From an uncultured Flavobacteriales bacterium (lineage in GTDB: Bacteria; Bacteroidota; Bacteroidia; Flavobacteriales; UBA1820): DNA of 64,000 nt. Both the position numbers and the translations under genes were made by a program. The notes beneath the pieces were generated by a model, which searched no databases, was not told the origin of the DNA, and was given only the letters and a program-made list of their open reading frames with translations. Shown here one piece after another: positions 17,929-27,500 of this stretch (position 1 is its first letter; every line of letters begins with the position of its first letter). The stretch is from NCBI GenBank assembly GCA_902478645.1, contig CABSLV010000006.1:13091-77090 (forward strand), read 5' to 3'.

Positions 17929-19551
17929 ATGCTGATAGACAAGTACATAGAAAACGCCCTCTACCTGTATCAATGCGTGATCATCCCCGGTTTCGGCGGA
18001 TTCATCGCCACTGACCAGCCCCAGGATTCCGCCGGAAAAGAAGGCAAATACTCCCCGCGCAAGAAAAAGTTCGCCTTTCACCCCAACCTGAAGGTAAACG
18101 ACGGCGTGCTGGCCATGTACATCGCCAACATGCGCGAGATTTCATACGCCGAGGCCATGAACGAGATCGCCCACGCGGTCGATTTTTACCTCTCCACCCT
18201 CGAAAAAGGCGACCCGGTGGACATCGAAGGGGTGGGTTCCATCCGCCCGGACGGCCAGGGGGGACTTTGCTTCGCGCAGTTCGGCGACAAGGACTTCAAC
18301 CGAAAACAATACGGGCTCTCTTCGACCTGCATCCCGCAAGAAACACCCGCAGGAGAATCCGCTGCCGACATTCCGGACGAAAAAACCTACGCACATACCC
18401 GCCTGCAGATCACCCCGGCCCCGCAAGAGCCCGACACCGAAAACCCGCCACAGGAGCCATCGTCGAAAAAAGAAGGGGTCGAGACGGTCAAGAAAGCCTT
18501 CCAGATGGTGGTCGATGCTGCTACCTCGGCCGGCATCGAGGACAACCACGTAGAAAACCGCGCCATCGGGGGAATGATCAACGCCGTGCTGATGGAGGCT
18601 GTGGAAAAAGCCACCATCGACAAATACCGGGCCGACGATCCGGAGCACTTGCGCCGGCTGATCACCTCTGCGGCCGACAAAGCGAAAAAGGCTTCCGACC
18701 CGGAGGCCGAACGCGCCATAGACAGCATCGTCAGCGTCCTGATGGAACAGTCTCCCGCCCCGGCGGAAGTTCCGCAGGAGCAAACACCCGCGGCAGAAGA
18801 GACTTCGCCACACCCTGAACCGGCCCAGGAGGACGGTACGGCCTCCCAAGACGCGCCGGGTGTGGCCGAGCAGGAAAAAGAACCGGAAAAAGTCGATCCG
18901 GCCTCCGACGAATCCGCTGAAAACATAGAAGATACCGGCGAAAACAACCCTGCGGACGGACAGCAGGAAAACAATCCGCAAGAAAATGAAGAAGACGAGG
19001 ACGAAGACGAGGAACACGGTTCCCACTTCCTTCGCAGCAAACCGGTGCGGATCGTCATCGGGGCGGTAGTCGTGCTGGCGGTGCTGGCGGGCTTGTTCTT
19101 CTTCGTATGCCGCGGCGGGGCCAACCTCTACTTCTGGAAAGATACCAAGGGAGATGCCATCCCCACGGCACAACCGGTTCTCCCGGCGGAGGATTCCCTC
19201 GCGGTGGACAGTACGGCACAAAACGATACTTTGCCCATGACAGACCTCACCCCGGCCATCCCTGCGGGCGATGCGCTGGATACGACCTACCTGGCCGATC
19301 TGCCTTTTTACGTGATCGCTACGTCGGTATCCGTGCGGGAAAATGCCGAGAAGGCTTTGCGCGAACTCCGCCAGAGGGGTTACCCGGCGGTTTATGCCGG
19401 GTATCAGAACGGGCTGTACCTGATCGCTTACCAAGGGTTCCGCTCCCGCTCGGAGGCGATGAAATTTTACGAAGAGATCCTCAATACCACGGACAATACG
19501 CAGGTGTGGGTCAAGGTGTACAACCGCAACGCCGACAAGAAAACCGACTGA
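17929..19551 (+). CDS. HU-like (CCDC81-type) and SPOR domain membrane protein
   Basis: 540 residues with an unusual layout. Residues 1-90 resemble the prokaryotic HU/CCDC81-like domain (VIIPGFGGFIA, KKFAFHPNLKVNDGVLAMYIA, VDIEGVGSI). A long low-complexity part follows, rich in Glu, Pro and Ala and ending in an acidic run (about 350-367). One membrane helix lies at about 372-393, followed by a short linker and a C-terminal SPOR domain (458-535), which binds denuded peptidoglycan. The N-terminus would be cytoplasmic and the SPOR domain periplasmic, linking an HU-like module to the division septum. Such proteins are common in Bacteroidota but poorly characterised. A 27-bp hairpin follows. Confidence 0.9.
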   Translation: MLIDKYIENALYLYQCVIIPGFGGFIATDQPQDSAGKEGKYSPRKKKFAFHPNLKVNDGVLAMYIANMREISYAEAMNEIAHAVDFYLSTLEKGDPVDIEGVGSIRPDGQGGLCFAQFGDKDFNRKQYGLSSTCIPQETPAGESAADIPDEKTYAHTRLQITPAPQEPDTENPPQEPSSKKEGVETVKKAFQMVVDAATSAGIEDNHVENRAIGGMINAVLMEAVEKATIDKYRADDPEHLRRLITSAADKAKKASDPEAERAIDSIVSVLMEQSPAPAEVPQEQTPAAEETSPHPEPAQEDGTASQDAPGVAEQEKEPEKVDPASDESAENIEDTGENNPADGQQENNPQENEEDEDEDEEHGSHFLRSKPVRIVIGAVVVLAVLAGLFFFVCRGGANLYFWKDTKGDAIPTAQPVLPAEDSLAVDSTAQNDTLPMTDLTPAIPAGDALDTTYLADLPFYVIATSVSVRENAEKALRELRQRGYPAVYAGYQNGLYLIAYQGFRSRSEAMKFYEEILNTTDNTQVWVKVYNRNADKKTD

Positions 19552-19573
19552 TCGCGCAAAGAGAGGCTTCGGC

Positions 19574-19630
19574 GAGCATGCAAGCAAAAGGCGAGCGGCC
19601 AATGGCCGCTCGCCTTTTGCTTGCATGCTC
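19574..19630 (+). terminator. Very long perfect hairpin after the HU/SPOR gene
   Basis: Perfect 27-bp inverted repeat (19574-19600 with 19604-19630) around an AAT loop, with internal A and T runs in the arms. It lies 22 bases after the stop codon. It resembles the 6226-6270 hairpin in loop and in the shared GCAAGCAAAA segment of the arm. Confidence 0.8.
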
Positions 19631-19661
19631 GCCCCGGAGCAAGATGCCTCGGGTGCAATTT

Positions 19662-19695
19662 TTTGTGGAAATCCCGCCCCGAATTGCTACCTTTG
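19662..19695 (+). promoter_or_regulatory. Promoter of pheT
   Basis: TTTG at 19662-19665 and TACCTTTG at 19688-19695, separated by 22 bases, slightly more than the usual 19-20. The pheT ATG is 37 bases downstream. Confidence 0.6.
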
Positions 19696-19732
19696 TGCAG
19701 AATATACATAGGTCTGAAAAAACAGAAGGAAA

Positions 19733-22159
19733 ATGAAAATATCTTACAACTGGCTGAAAGAGTTCGCACCTTTTACCCTGGAGGAAGAAAAGGCTGCGGA
19801 AATCCTCACTGACCTCGGATTGGAAATCGAAGGGATGGAACGCTGGGAAAGCGTTCGCGGAGGGCTTCGCGGGATCGTCATCGGCAAAGTCCTCACCTGC
19901 GTACCCCACCCCAATTCGGATCACCTGCATATCACCACCGTCGATCTGGGCGACGGCTCGCCGGTACAGATCGTCTGCGGCGCCCCGAACGTAGCCGCCG
20001 GACAAACCGTCCCGGTAGCCACCCTCGGAGCCGTCCTGTACGACAAGGACGGCAGCGAATTCCGCATCAAGGAAAGCAAACTCCGCGGAGAAGTCTCCAA
20101 AGGGATGATCTGTGCCGAGGACGAACTCGGCCTGGGCGACTCGCACGAAGGCATCATGGTGCTCCCGGACGACATCCCGGCCGGCACGCCGGCCAGCGAA
20201 GTTTTCCACGTGGAAACCGACACCGTATTCGAAATCGGACTGACCCCCAACCGCGCCGACGCCATGAGCCACCTGGGAGTGGCACGCGATCTGGCCGCCC
20301 GGTTGAAATATCAGGGAGAACCGCTCGAAATCACCCTTCCCCAGCGGGAAATACAACCCACGGACGAGTTCCCCGTCAAGGTCGTGGTGGAAGACCCCAA
20401 ACGGGCCCCGCGCTACTGCGGCATCGTGATCAAAGGTGTCAAGATCGCCCCGTCGCCCGCCTGGCTGGCCAACCGCCTGAAAGCCGTCGGGGTAAATTCT
20501 ATCAACAACGTGGTGGACATCACCAACTACGTGCTGCAATCCCTGGGGCAACCCCTGCACGCGTTCGACCTGCGGCAGGTAGGCGGAGAAATCCACGTGA
20601 AGACCTGCCCGGAAGGCACGCCGTTCGTTACCCTGGACGGTGAGCAGCGCAAACTCTCGCAGGAAGACCTGATGATCTGCTCGGCTACCGCACCGATGTG
20701 CATCGCAGGCGTGTACGGCGGTCTGGAATCCGGCATCAAAGACGACACCACCGACGTCTTCATCGAAAGTGCCTATTTCGACCCCGTTACTATCCGCCGT
20801 ACCTCCAAACGCCACGGCCTGCAGACCGACGCTTCGTTCCGCTACGAGCGGGGCATCGACCCGAACATCACCATCGATGCGCTTTGCCTGGCAGCACGGC
20901 TCATGTGCACGCTGGCCGGAGGACATATCGCCTCGGGCATTACCGACATCTGCTCCGATCCGGCGGTCAAGGCTCCCTTCCCCGTTACCTTCCGCTACGA
21001 CCACGTAGCCCGGCTGCTAGGCAAGGACATCCCGCACCAGGACATCCGGAAGATCCTCGAAGCACTCGAAATAAAGATCGTGGAGCAGACCCCGGAGGCC
21101 CTCCGCCTCGAAGTGCCCGCTTACCGGGTGGACGTGCAGCGCGAGGCCGACGTAGCCGAAGACCTGCTGCGGGTGTACGGATACAACCACATCGAAGTAA
21201 GCCCGGTGCTGCACACCTCCATCGTATCGGACGACAAGCGCAGTCCGGAACGTCTGTTCAACCTCTGCGGCGACCTGCTGGCTGCCCGGGGATACCATGA
21301 GATCATGTCCAACTCCCTGACGCGAAGCGCCTACACTGCGCTTTCCAAAGACATCGACCCGCAGACGACCGTCCGCCTGCTCAATCCTCTCAGCTCCGAC
21401 CTGGATGTATTGCGCCAGAGCCTGCTGTTCTGCGCCCTGGAAGCCGTGGCCCGCAACATCAGCCACCGCCGCTCCGACCTGCGTCTGTTCGAACTGGGCA
21501 AGACCTACAACCATTACGGCGACCGGTATGTCGAAGAGAGTCACCTGGCCATGACCCTCACCGGAAAGGCCAACGAGGAGTCTTGGCGGGGTCCGCAGCG
21601 CGAGGCCAACTACTACGACCTGCGGGCGGATTTCGACCGGGTAATGGCACGTCTGGGCATCGGCGAACTGAATACGATCCCTTGCGAGAGCGACCTGCTG
21701 TCCGAAGGGGCGGACATTGCCAGCGGGAAGACGGTCATCGCGCGCATCGGCAAGGTTTCCCGCCGCATCCTCAAGGCCTTCGACATCGCGCAGGACGTGT
21801 ACTACTGCGACATCCTGTGGGAAAAAGTGCTGGAACTGGCCCGCAAATCCTCCATCACGTGCCAGGACCTGCCCAAATACCCGTCCGTACGTCGCGACCT
21901 GGCACTGCTGGTCGATGAAAACGTTACCTACCAGCAACTCCACAACGCGGCTTTCGCTGCCGAGCGCCACATTCTGAAAAGCGTAAACCTGTTCGACGTA
22001 TATCAAGGGAAAAACCTGCCGGAAGGCAAGAAATCCTACGCGTTGAGCTTTACCCTGGCCGATGCGGAAAAGACGCTGGACGAAAAACGCATCGAAACCG
22101 CGATGAAGAAACTGATGGGTGCCTTCGAAAAACAGTTCGGAGCTACTCTGCGCGCATGA
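19733..22159 (+). CDS. pheT: Phenylalanyl-tRNA synthetase beta subunit
   Basis: 808 residues, the normal size for the bacterial beta chain, which pairs with PheS to charge tRNA-Phe. The N-terminus MKISYNWLKEF leads into a tRNA-binding EMAP-II-like domain (about 40-150, with HPNSDHLHITTVDLG). The B3/B4 editing domain follows (NNVVDITNYVLQSLGQPLHAFD), then B5, the catalytic-like core with GIDPN and the LRLFELGKTY segment, and a C-terminal FDX-ACB anticodon-binding domain (YPSVRRDLALLVDE to the end). pheS is not adjacent, so the subunits are encoded separately. Bases 20203-20216 form a palindrome that partly resembles parS but is coding. Confidence 0.97.
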   Translation: MKISYNWLKEFAPFTLEEEKAAEILTDLGLEIEGMERWESVRGGLRGIVIGKVLTCVPHPNSDHLHITTVDLGDGSPVQIVCGAPNVAAGQTVPVATLGAVLYDKDGSEFRIKESKLRGEVSKGMICAEDELGLGDSHEGIMVLPDDIPAGTPASEVFHVETDTVFEIGLTPNRADAMSHLGVARDLAARLKYQGEPLEITLPQREIQPTDEFPVKVVVEDPKRAPRYCGIVIKGVKIAPSPAWLANRLKAVGVNSINNVVDITNYVLQSLGQPLHAFDLRQVGGEIHVKTCPEGTPFVTLDGEQRKLSQEDLMICSATAPMCIAGVYGGLESGIKDDTTDVFIESAYFDPVTIRRTSKRHGLQTDASFRYERGIDPNITIDALCLAARLMCTLAGGHIASGITDICSDPAVKAPFPVTFRYDHVARLLGKDIPHQDIRKILEALEIKIVEQTPEALRLEVPAYRVDVQREADVAEDLLRVYGYNHIEVSPVLHTSIVSDDKRSPERLFNLCGDLLAARGYHEIMSNSLTRSAYTALSKDIDPQTTVRLLNPLSSDLDVLRQSLLFCALEAVARNISHRRSDLRLFELGKTYNHYGDRYVEESHLAMTLTGKANEESWRGPQREANYYDLRADFDRVMARLGIGELNTIPCESDLLSEGADIASGKTVIARIGKVSRRILKAFDIAQDVYYCDILWEKVLELARKSSITCQDLPKYPSVRRDLALLVDENVTYQQLHNAAFAAERHILKSVNLFDVYQGKNLPEGKKSYALSFTLADAEKTLDEKRIETAMKKLMGAFEKQFGATLRA

Positions 22160-22205
22160 TTTCTCCTGCAGTTTGCCCGAAAGAACAACTAACGCCAAAG
22201 GCCGT

Positions 22206-22793
22206 ATGAGGGACTTTTTCAAAAATCAATACGTGCTCCACAGTTTGGGAGCCATTGCCGTGATCGTGGTGCTGGTGGCCGGATTTCTCTTCTGGCTCAA
22301 GGGCTATACGCGCCACGACCAGACCACGCCGACCCCCGACCTGCAAGGCATGGACGCTACGCTGGCGGTACAAACCCTCGAAGCGATGGGATTTCGCTGG
22401 ACGATCATTGACTCCTCGCGCTACGAACCGGACAAACGTCCGCGTGCCGTGCTCTCCCAAGACCCTTCGGCCGGTACAGCCGTAAAGGAAGGACGGAAGA
22501 TCTACCTGAAGATCAACCGGTCTTCGTGGGAAACCGTTTCGGTACCGACGGTCGATTTTGAAAACGACAAGATCGAAAACGTCGCCAAACGCCTGCAAGC
22601 CGTCGGGTTTATCGTGGGCGACACCATCTACCGCCCGCACATCGGCCGCGATGTCGTACTGGGCCTCTCGGTGGACGGCGTCGAAATCCATCCGGGCGAC
22701 CAGTTCCCCAAAGCGACCGTCATCGACCTGATCGCAGGCGAAGGCGACCAACCCCTCCTCGCCGAGGACACCTTGAGCATCGAAGATTTCTAA
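22206..22793 (+). CDS. Membrane-anchored PASTA-domain protein
   Basis: 195 residues: a short cytoplasmic start, one membrane helix (about 12-33), then two or three PASTA-like repeats in the periplasm (TPDLQGMDATLAVQTLEAMGFRW; VPTVDFENDKIENVAKRLQAVGFIVG). PASTA domains bind peptidoglycan or beta-lactam-like ligands in kinases and penicillin-binding proteins; this protein has only the anchor and the domains. Proteins of this kind precede pseudouridine synthase genes in other Bacteroidota, as here (203 bases upstream of the RluD-like gene). The exact role is unknown. Confidence 0.87.
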   Translation: MRDFFKNQYVLHSLGAIAVIVVLVAGFLFWLKGYTRHDQTTPTPDLQGMDATLAVQTLEAMGFRWTIIDSSRYEPDKRPRAVLSQDPSAGTAVKEGRKIYLKINRSSWETVSVPTVDFENDKIENVAKRLQAVGFIVGDTIYRPHIGRDVVLGLSVDGVEIHPGDQFPKATVIDLIAGEGDQPLLAEDTLSIEDF

Positions 22794-22996
22794 CCCCCCG
22801 CACTCCCCCTTCCTCCGCGAGCCTCGCTACCCGGTGGAAGATTTGCCGGAAAAAGCATTTTCTCGCCTTCTTACCCGCACGGGCCGTCCCAACCTGTCCC
22901 TCTCTCCCGGGGAGGAATGGAAAAATGAGGGAGGGAAGGAAGAAAAAAGGCAAAAATACCGGGATACGGAGCCTCCAAAACAAACGAAGACTTTCT

Positions 22997-24064
22997 ATGG
23001 AGATACAGGAAGAGGATTTTCTGGACAACGGTTCGCCCAGCGGCGAAGTTCAGGACGAACTGTACGAACACCACCGTTTTACGGCCGATAAAGGCCAGGA
23101 GCCGCTGCGGATCGACAAATTCCTGGTACAATTCATCCAAAACGCCACCCGCAACCGGGTGCAGAACGCCATCCGCGCCCAAAACGTACTGGTGAACGAC
23201 GCCCCCGTCAAGCCCAACTACAAAGTCCGCCCGGGCGATGTGATCCGCGTAGTGATGCCCACTCCGGTGCGCGAAGATGTCCTGATCCCCGAAAACATCC
23301 CCCTGAACATCGTCTACGAAGACGACGATCTGCTGGTGGTGGACAAGCCGGCCGGCATGGTAGTGCATCCGGGACACGGAAACTACACCGGTACGCTGGT
23401 CAATGCCCTGGCCTACCGGTTCCAGCAGCTTCCCTCCACCGGAGCGATGGATCGCCCGGGACTGGTCCACCGGATCGACAAGGATACCAGCGGATTGCTG
23501 GTGGTGGCCAAGACGGAACTTGCCATGAACCACCTGGCCCGCCAGTTTTTCGAACACAGTATCTCCCGGCGTTACAAAGCCCTGGTGTGGGGCGATTTTG
23601 TGGAGGACGAAGGTACCTACCGGGGAAACATCGGGCGCAACCCTTCCAACCGCCTGCAGATGGCGGTCTTCCCCGACGGAGAAGCCGGCAAGCCGGCCGT
23701 GACGCATTTCCGGGTGGTACAGCGGTTCGGATACGTTACCCTGGTGGAATGCCGACTGGAGACAGGTCGCACGCACCAGATCCGTGCCCATTTTTCGTTC
23801 CACCGCCATCCGCTGTTCTCCGATGCGCGCTACGGGGGCGACCAGATCCTGAAAGGGACCATCTCGGGCGCCTACAAACTGTTTATCCGCAGGACGATGG
23901 AGGCCCTTCCCCGGCAGGCACTCCACGCGGAACTTCTGGGCTTCGTCCACCCCACTACGGGCCAATACCTGGAATTCACCAGTCCGCTGCCGGAAGATTT
24001 CCGCACGGCGCTGCACCTGTGGGAAGACTACGCCAAGGAGAGCATGGCCGCTCGGCGTTACTGA
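22997..24064 (+). CDS. rluD: Large-subunit rRNA pseudouridine synthase, RluD/RluA family
   Basis: 355 residues. An acidic N-terminal extension (residues 1-25) precedes an S4 RNA-binding domain (about 36-95, LRIDKFLVQFIQNATRNRVQNAI). The catalytic domain carries the nucleophile Asp161 in HRIDKDTSGLLVV, with the other RluA-family motifs DKPAGMVVHPGHGN and LETGRTHQIRAHF. It isomerises uridines in 23S rRNA; the exact target positions (1911/1915/1917 for RluD) are assumed from the family. The start at 22997 is the first ATG fitting the domain structure. Confidence 0.92.
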   Translation: MEIQEEDFLDNGSPSGEVQDELYEHHRFTADKGQEPLRIDKFLVQFIQNATRNRVQNAIRAQNVLVNDAPVKPNYKVRPGDVIRVVMPTPVREDVLIPENIPLNIVYEDDDLLVVDKPAGMVVHPGHGNYTGTLVNALAYRFQQLPSTGAMDRPGLVHRIDKDTSGLLVVAKTELAMNHLARQFFEHSISRRYKALVWGDFVEDEGTYRGNIGRNPSNRLQMAVFPDGEAGKPAVTHFRVVQRFGYVTLVECRLETGRTHQIRAHFSFHRHPLFSDARYGGDQILKGTISGAYKLFIRRTMEALPRQALHAELLGFVHPTTGQYLEFTSPLPEDFRTALHLWEDYAKESMAARRY

Positions 24065-24130
24065 CCGCGCTCTCCCACCCTTTCCTCCCTTGACTAACGA
24101 CAATTTCTAACTCTCGATAAAACAAAGACA

Positions 24131-24421
24131 ATGGTAAAACACATCGTAATGTTCAAACTGAAACCGGAGGCCAAAAAGGACGCTCCGGAGCGGGCAAAGA
24201 AGGAACTGGAAGCTATGGTGGGGGTGGCTCCCACCCTGCGTTCGATGGAAGTGGGGATCGACTTTGCCGAAAACAATCCTTCGGCCGACCTGGTGCTTAC
24301 CGCCACGTTCGACGACCGGAAAGGTCTGGAGGCTTATGCGGTAGATCCGGTGCACTTGGCTTTTCTGGCCTGGTTCAAGCCGCTGATCACCATCCGCACG
24401 GTGGTGGATTACGAACTGTAA
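24131..24421 (+). CDS. Dabb-domain (dimeric alpha-beta barrel) protein
   Basis: 96 residues. MVKHIVMFKLKPEA at the N-terminus and a ferredoxin-like alpha-beta pattern match the stress-responsive Dabb family. The conserved His4 near the start and the ending TIRTVVDYEL are typical. Members dimerise; the bacterial ones have no common known reaction. It follows rluD by 66 bases and is followed by a perfect 27-bp hairpin. Confidence 0.87.
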   Translation: MVKHIVMFKLKPEAKKDAPERAKKELEAMVGVAPTLRSMEVGIDFAENNPSADLVLTATFDDRKGLEAYAVDPVHLAFLAWFKPLITIRTVVDYEL

Positions 24422-24433
24422 GTCGCACTTCCG

Positions 24434-24490
24434 GCACACAAGCATGCAGGCGGGCGCCCCTATGGGGCGCCCGCCTGCATGCTTGTGTGC
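24434..24490 (+). terminator. Very long perfect hairpin after the Dabb gene
   Basis: Perfect 27-bp inverted repeat (24434-24460 with 24464-24490) around a TAT loop. It lacks a T-run, so it may terminate weakly, block exonucleases, or be a palindromic repeat. It shares the GCATGC segment of the arm with the 19574-19630 element. Confidence 0.65.
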
Positions 24491-24551
24491 TTATGAGGGA
24501 ACGAAAACAGAGGAAAAATCCCGAGAAAAAACGAAGGTCGAAAGATTTGCG

Positions 24552-24559
24552 TACCTTTG
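24552..24559 (+). promoter_or_regulatory. Promoter -7 element of the AddA-like gene
   Basis: TACCTTTG, 17 bases upstream of the ATG at 24577, fits the Bacteroidota -7 element and decides in favour of that start. No clear -33 element. Confidence 0.55.
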
Positions 24560-24576
24560 GGACAAACGAGCAAACG

Positions 24577-27500
24577 ATGGGACAACTGCAAGTCTATAAC
24601 GCTTCGGCCGGATCGGGAAAGACCTTTTCCCTGGTACGGGAGTACCTCGTCCTGCTCCTGTCCTCTCCCCGCCCGGATGCGTACCGCGAGATCCTAGCCA
24701 TCACCTTTACCAACAAAGCGGCCTGGGAGATGAAACACCGCATCCTCTCCACCCTCGAGAGCCTCTCCCGGGGGCAGAGCGCAAGCGGCATGGGGGAACA
24801 AATCCTCGAAAAGACAGGCCTTCCCCCGCAAGTGCTTTGGCAGCGCGCCGGAGAGATCCTCGAAGCGATCTTCAACGACTATTCGGCCTTTTCCGTCGGG
24901 ACGATCGACTCGTTTACCACGCGGCTGGTACGGAGCTTTTCCCACGAACTGCCCCTGCCGGTAGGCTTCGACATCGTGGTGGATGCCGACCAAATCCTGC
25001 GTCAGGCCGTCGATCTGCTGCTGCTACGCGCCGGCAGCGACGGAGAACTCTCCGAAATGCTCCTGGACTTCGTGTTGCACAACGTGGACAACGGCAACAG
25101 CTGGGACATCACCTCCCTGCTCCTTTCCGGGGCGCGGATGGGGCAGGAAAAAGCCGCCGACGAAGCCCTGGAAAAACTGGCCGACAAAAAAATAGGCGAC
25201 TACCTGACGCTGCGCCGCCGCCTGCTGCGCTACCTGGCCGATGTCGAGAAAAAAGTATCCGAAACAGGCCAGAAGGCTTGCCGGATCATCTATCAGGAAC
25301 TCTGCTCGGACAAGATCCTGGCCGGAGGAGCCAACGGCATCGCCGGCTTTTTCCGCAAGGCGGCCGCCGGCAACGTCTCCGCCCTGGACCCCAACGCCTC
25401 GGCCGTGGAAAAGTTCCTGGCCGGCAAGTACGCCTCCTCGACGGCCACCGCGGAACAAAAGATCGCCGTAGGCGCGCAGTACCAACCCTTGTGCGCTTTG
25501 GCCGAAGAGATCGCCTCCCTGCTGGAAACGCACAAAAAGGCCTACGGATACGCCCAGATGGTCCTTGCCCCCTTGAGCAAGATGGGCGTTGCTTCCCAGA
25601 TCGGCTCGCAGGTGGATGCCATCAAACAGCGCAGCGGGGTGATGCTCCTCTCGGAATTCAACCAGATCGTCAGCCGCCACCTGCGCCAGGAACCCGTCCC
25701 GTTCATCTACGAAAAACTGGGCGAACGCTACAAGCATTACTTTATCGACGAATTCCAGGATACCTCCACCCTCCAATGGGACAACATCCGCGCCCTGATA
25801 TATAACCAACTGGCCCAGGACGGCAGCGGACTGGTCGTAGGCGACGCCAAACAAGCCATCTACCGCTGGCGGGGCGGAGATACCCGGCAGTTCATCGACC
25901 TGTACCAGCGGGGCGGAGGACTTCCCCCCGAACAGTACCGGGTAGAAAACCTGACCACCAACTACCGCAGCGGAGGAGTGATCGTCGATTTTACCAACGA
26001 ATTTTTCACCCTCATCGCCCCCGTTGCCCTTGACGAAACCTTCCGCCGGGTATACGAGGAAGGCAACCATCAGGCGTCCAAAGCCCCCGGAGAAGGCTTT
26101 GTCTCCATCCGCACCCTCGAAGGCCGTACGGTCGAAGACCGCAGGGAACCCACCCTGCTCGCCATCCTGGAGGAAATCGACCGCGTTACCCGCCTCGACG
26201 GATATTCCTACCGCGACATCGCCGTGATCTATCGTTCCAACCGCGACGGAAGCCAGATCGCCGAATACCTCTCCGCCCACGGGATACCGGTACAGTCGTC
26301 GGAAAGCCTGCTGATCGACTCCTCCCGCGCCGTGCGGGTACTGGTGGCCGCCCTGCGCACCCTCGCTTTTCCGGACGACCTGCAGGCACGCGCCACCCTG
26401 GCCGACTACCTGGAAGAAAAAGGCGCTTTTTCGGCCCAAGACCCCGATGCGGAAAAAAGCCGGATCATCACCTCCCCTGCAGCGGCTTTCTTCGAAGCCC
26501 TCGAAAAGTTCTCCGCCGGGAAGTTCCTCCACCGGGAAGCCCAACAGTTTCCCCTGTACGAATGCGTGGAATACCTCGCCTCGGGGCTTTCCCTGTGGGG
26601 ACAAGGGCAGGATGCCTACCTGACGGCTTTCTTGGACCTCGCGGGACAATTCGTCCGCGATACCTCGGCCTCGCCGGTCGCCCTGCTCGAAGAGTGGGAC
26701 ACCCGCCGCGCCACGGCCAGCATCCCTTCGGGCGAGGCGGGCAATGCCGTCTCACTGATGACCATCCACAAGGCAAAAGGGCTGGAATTTCCGGTAGCCA
26801 TCGTCCCGTTCGCCAGCTGGTCGATCAGCGACCGCGAAGAGGTATGGATCGACATTCCGGAAGAAGAAAAACCCCTCGAAGGCCTTCCGGTAGCCCTGGT
26901 TCCCCTTTCGGGTGTGAAAAAGAACGGACTGGACCAAATCTACGCCCAGTATCAGGGACGCATCCTGGCCGACAACCTCAACCTGCTGTACGTCGCCCTC
27001 ACCCGGGCCAAGAGACAGCTCCACATCCTTACCAGTACGGACGTTCCGGGCCGCACCGTGGGTGAATATTTCGGCTATTTCCTGGGAAATGTCGATATCG
27101 TAAACCAGGACGATCCACAAGGCATCTACACATACAGCATAGGACAACGCACCCCAGCGCACGAACGGGAGGAAACAACCGATCTCTTCCCGGTGGAACG
27201 ATGGAACGGCACTCCTTGGCGCGAGCGCCTTCGGGTAAACCTCGACTGGAAAAAAGTCTGGGCCACCCCGGCCGCCGAAGCGGTGGAGCGTGGCAACCGG
27301 ATACACCGGGTGCTTTCCGACGTAACGGACGCCCAGGGAGTGGACGCTGCCGTTTCGCGTGCGCTGCGCACGGGTCTTTTCCCTTGGGAAGAAGCCGAGT
27401 GCATTTCCCGGGCAGTACACGCAGTAGTCGCCCATCCGTCCCTTTCCCAGTATTACGCCGCGCCTTGGCAGGGCGAAGCGGAAAGGGAACTGAAAACCGC

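Noticed and set aside
20203..20216. Third parS-like palindrome TTTCCACGTGGAAA
   Set aside because: It lacks the outer G/C pair of the two intergenic copies and encodes conserved pheT residues. I leave it as a possible degenerate site and do not annotate it.
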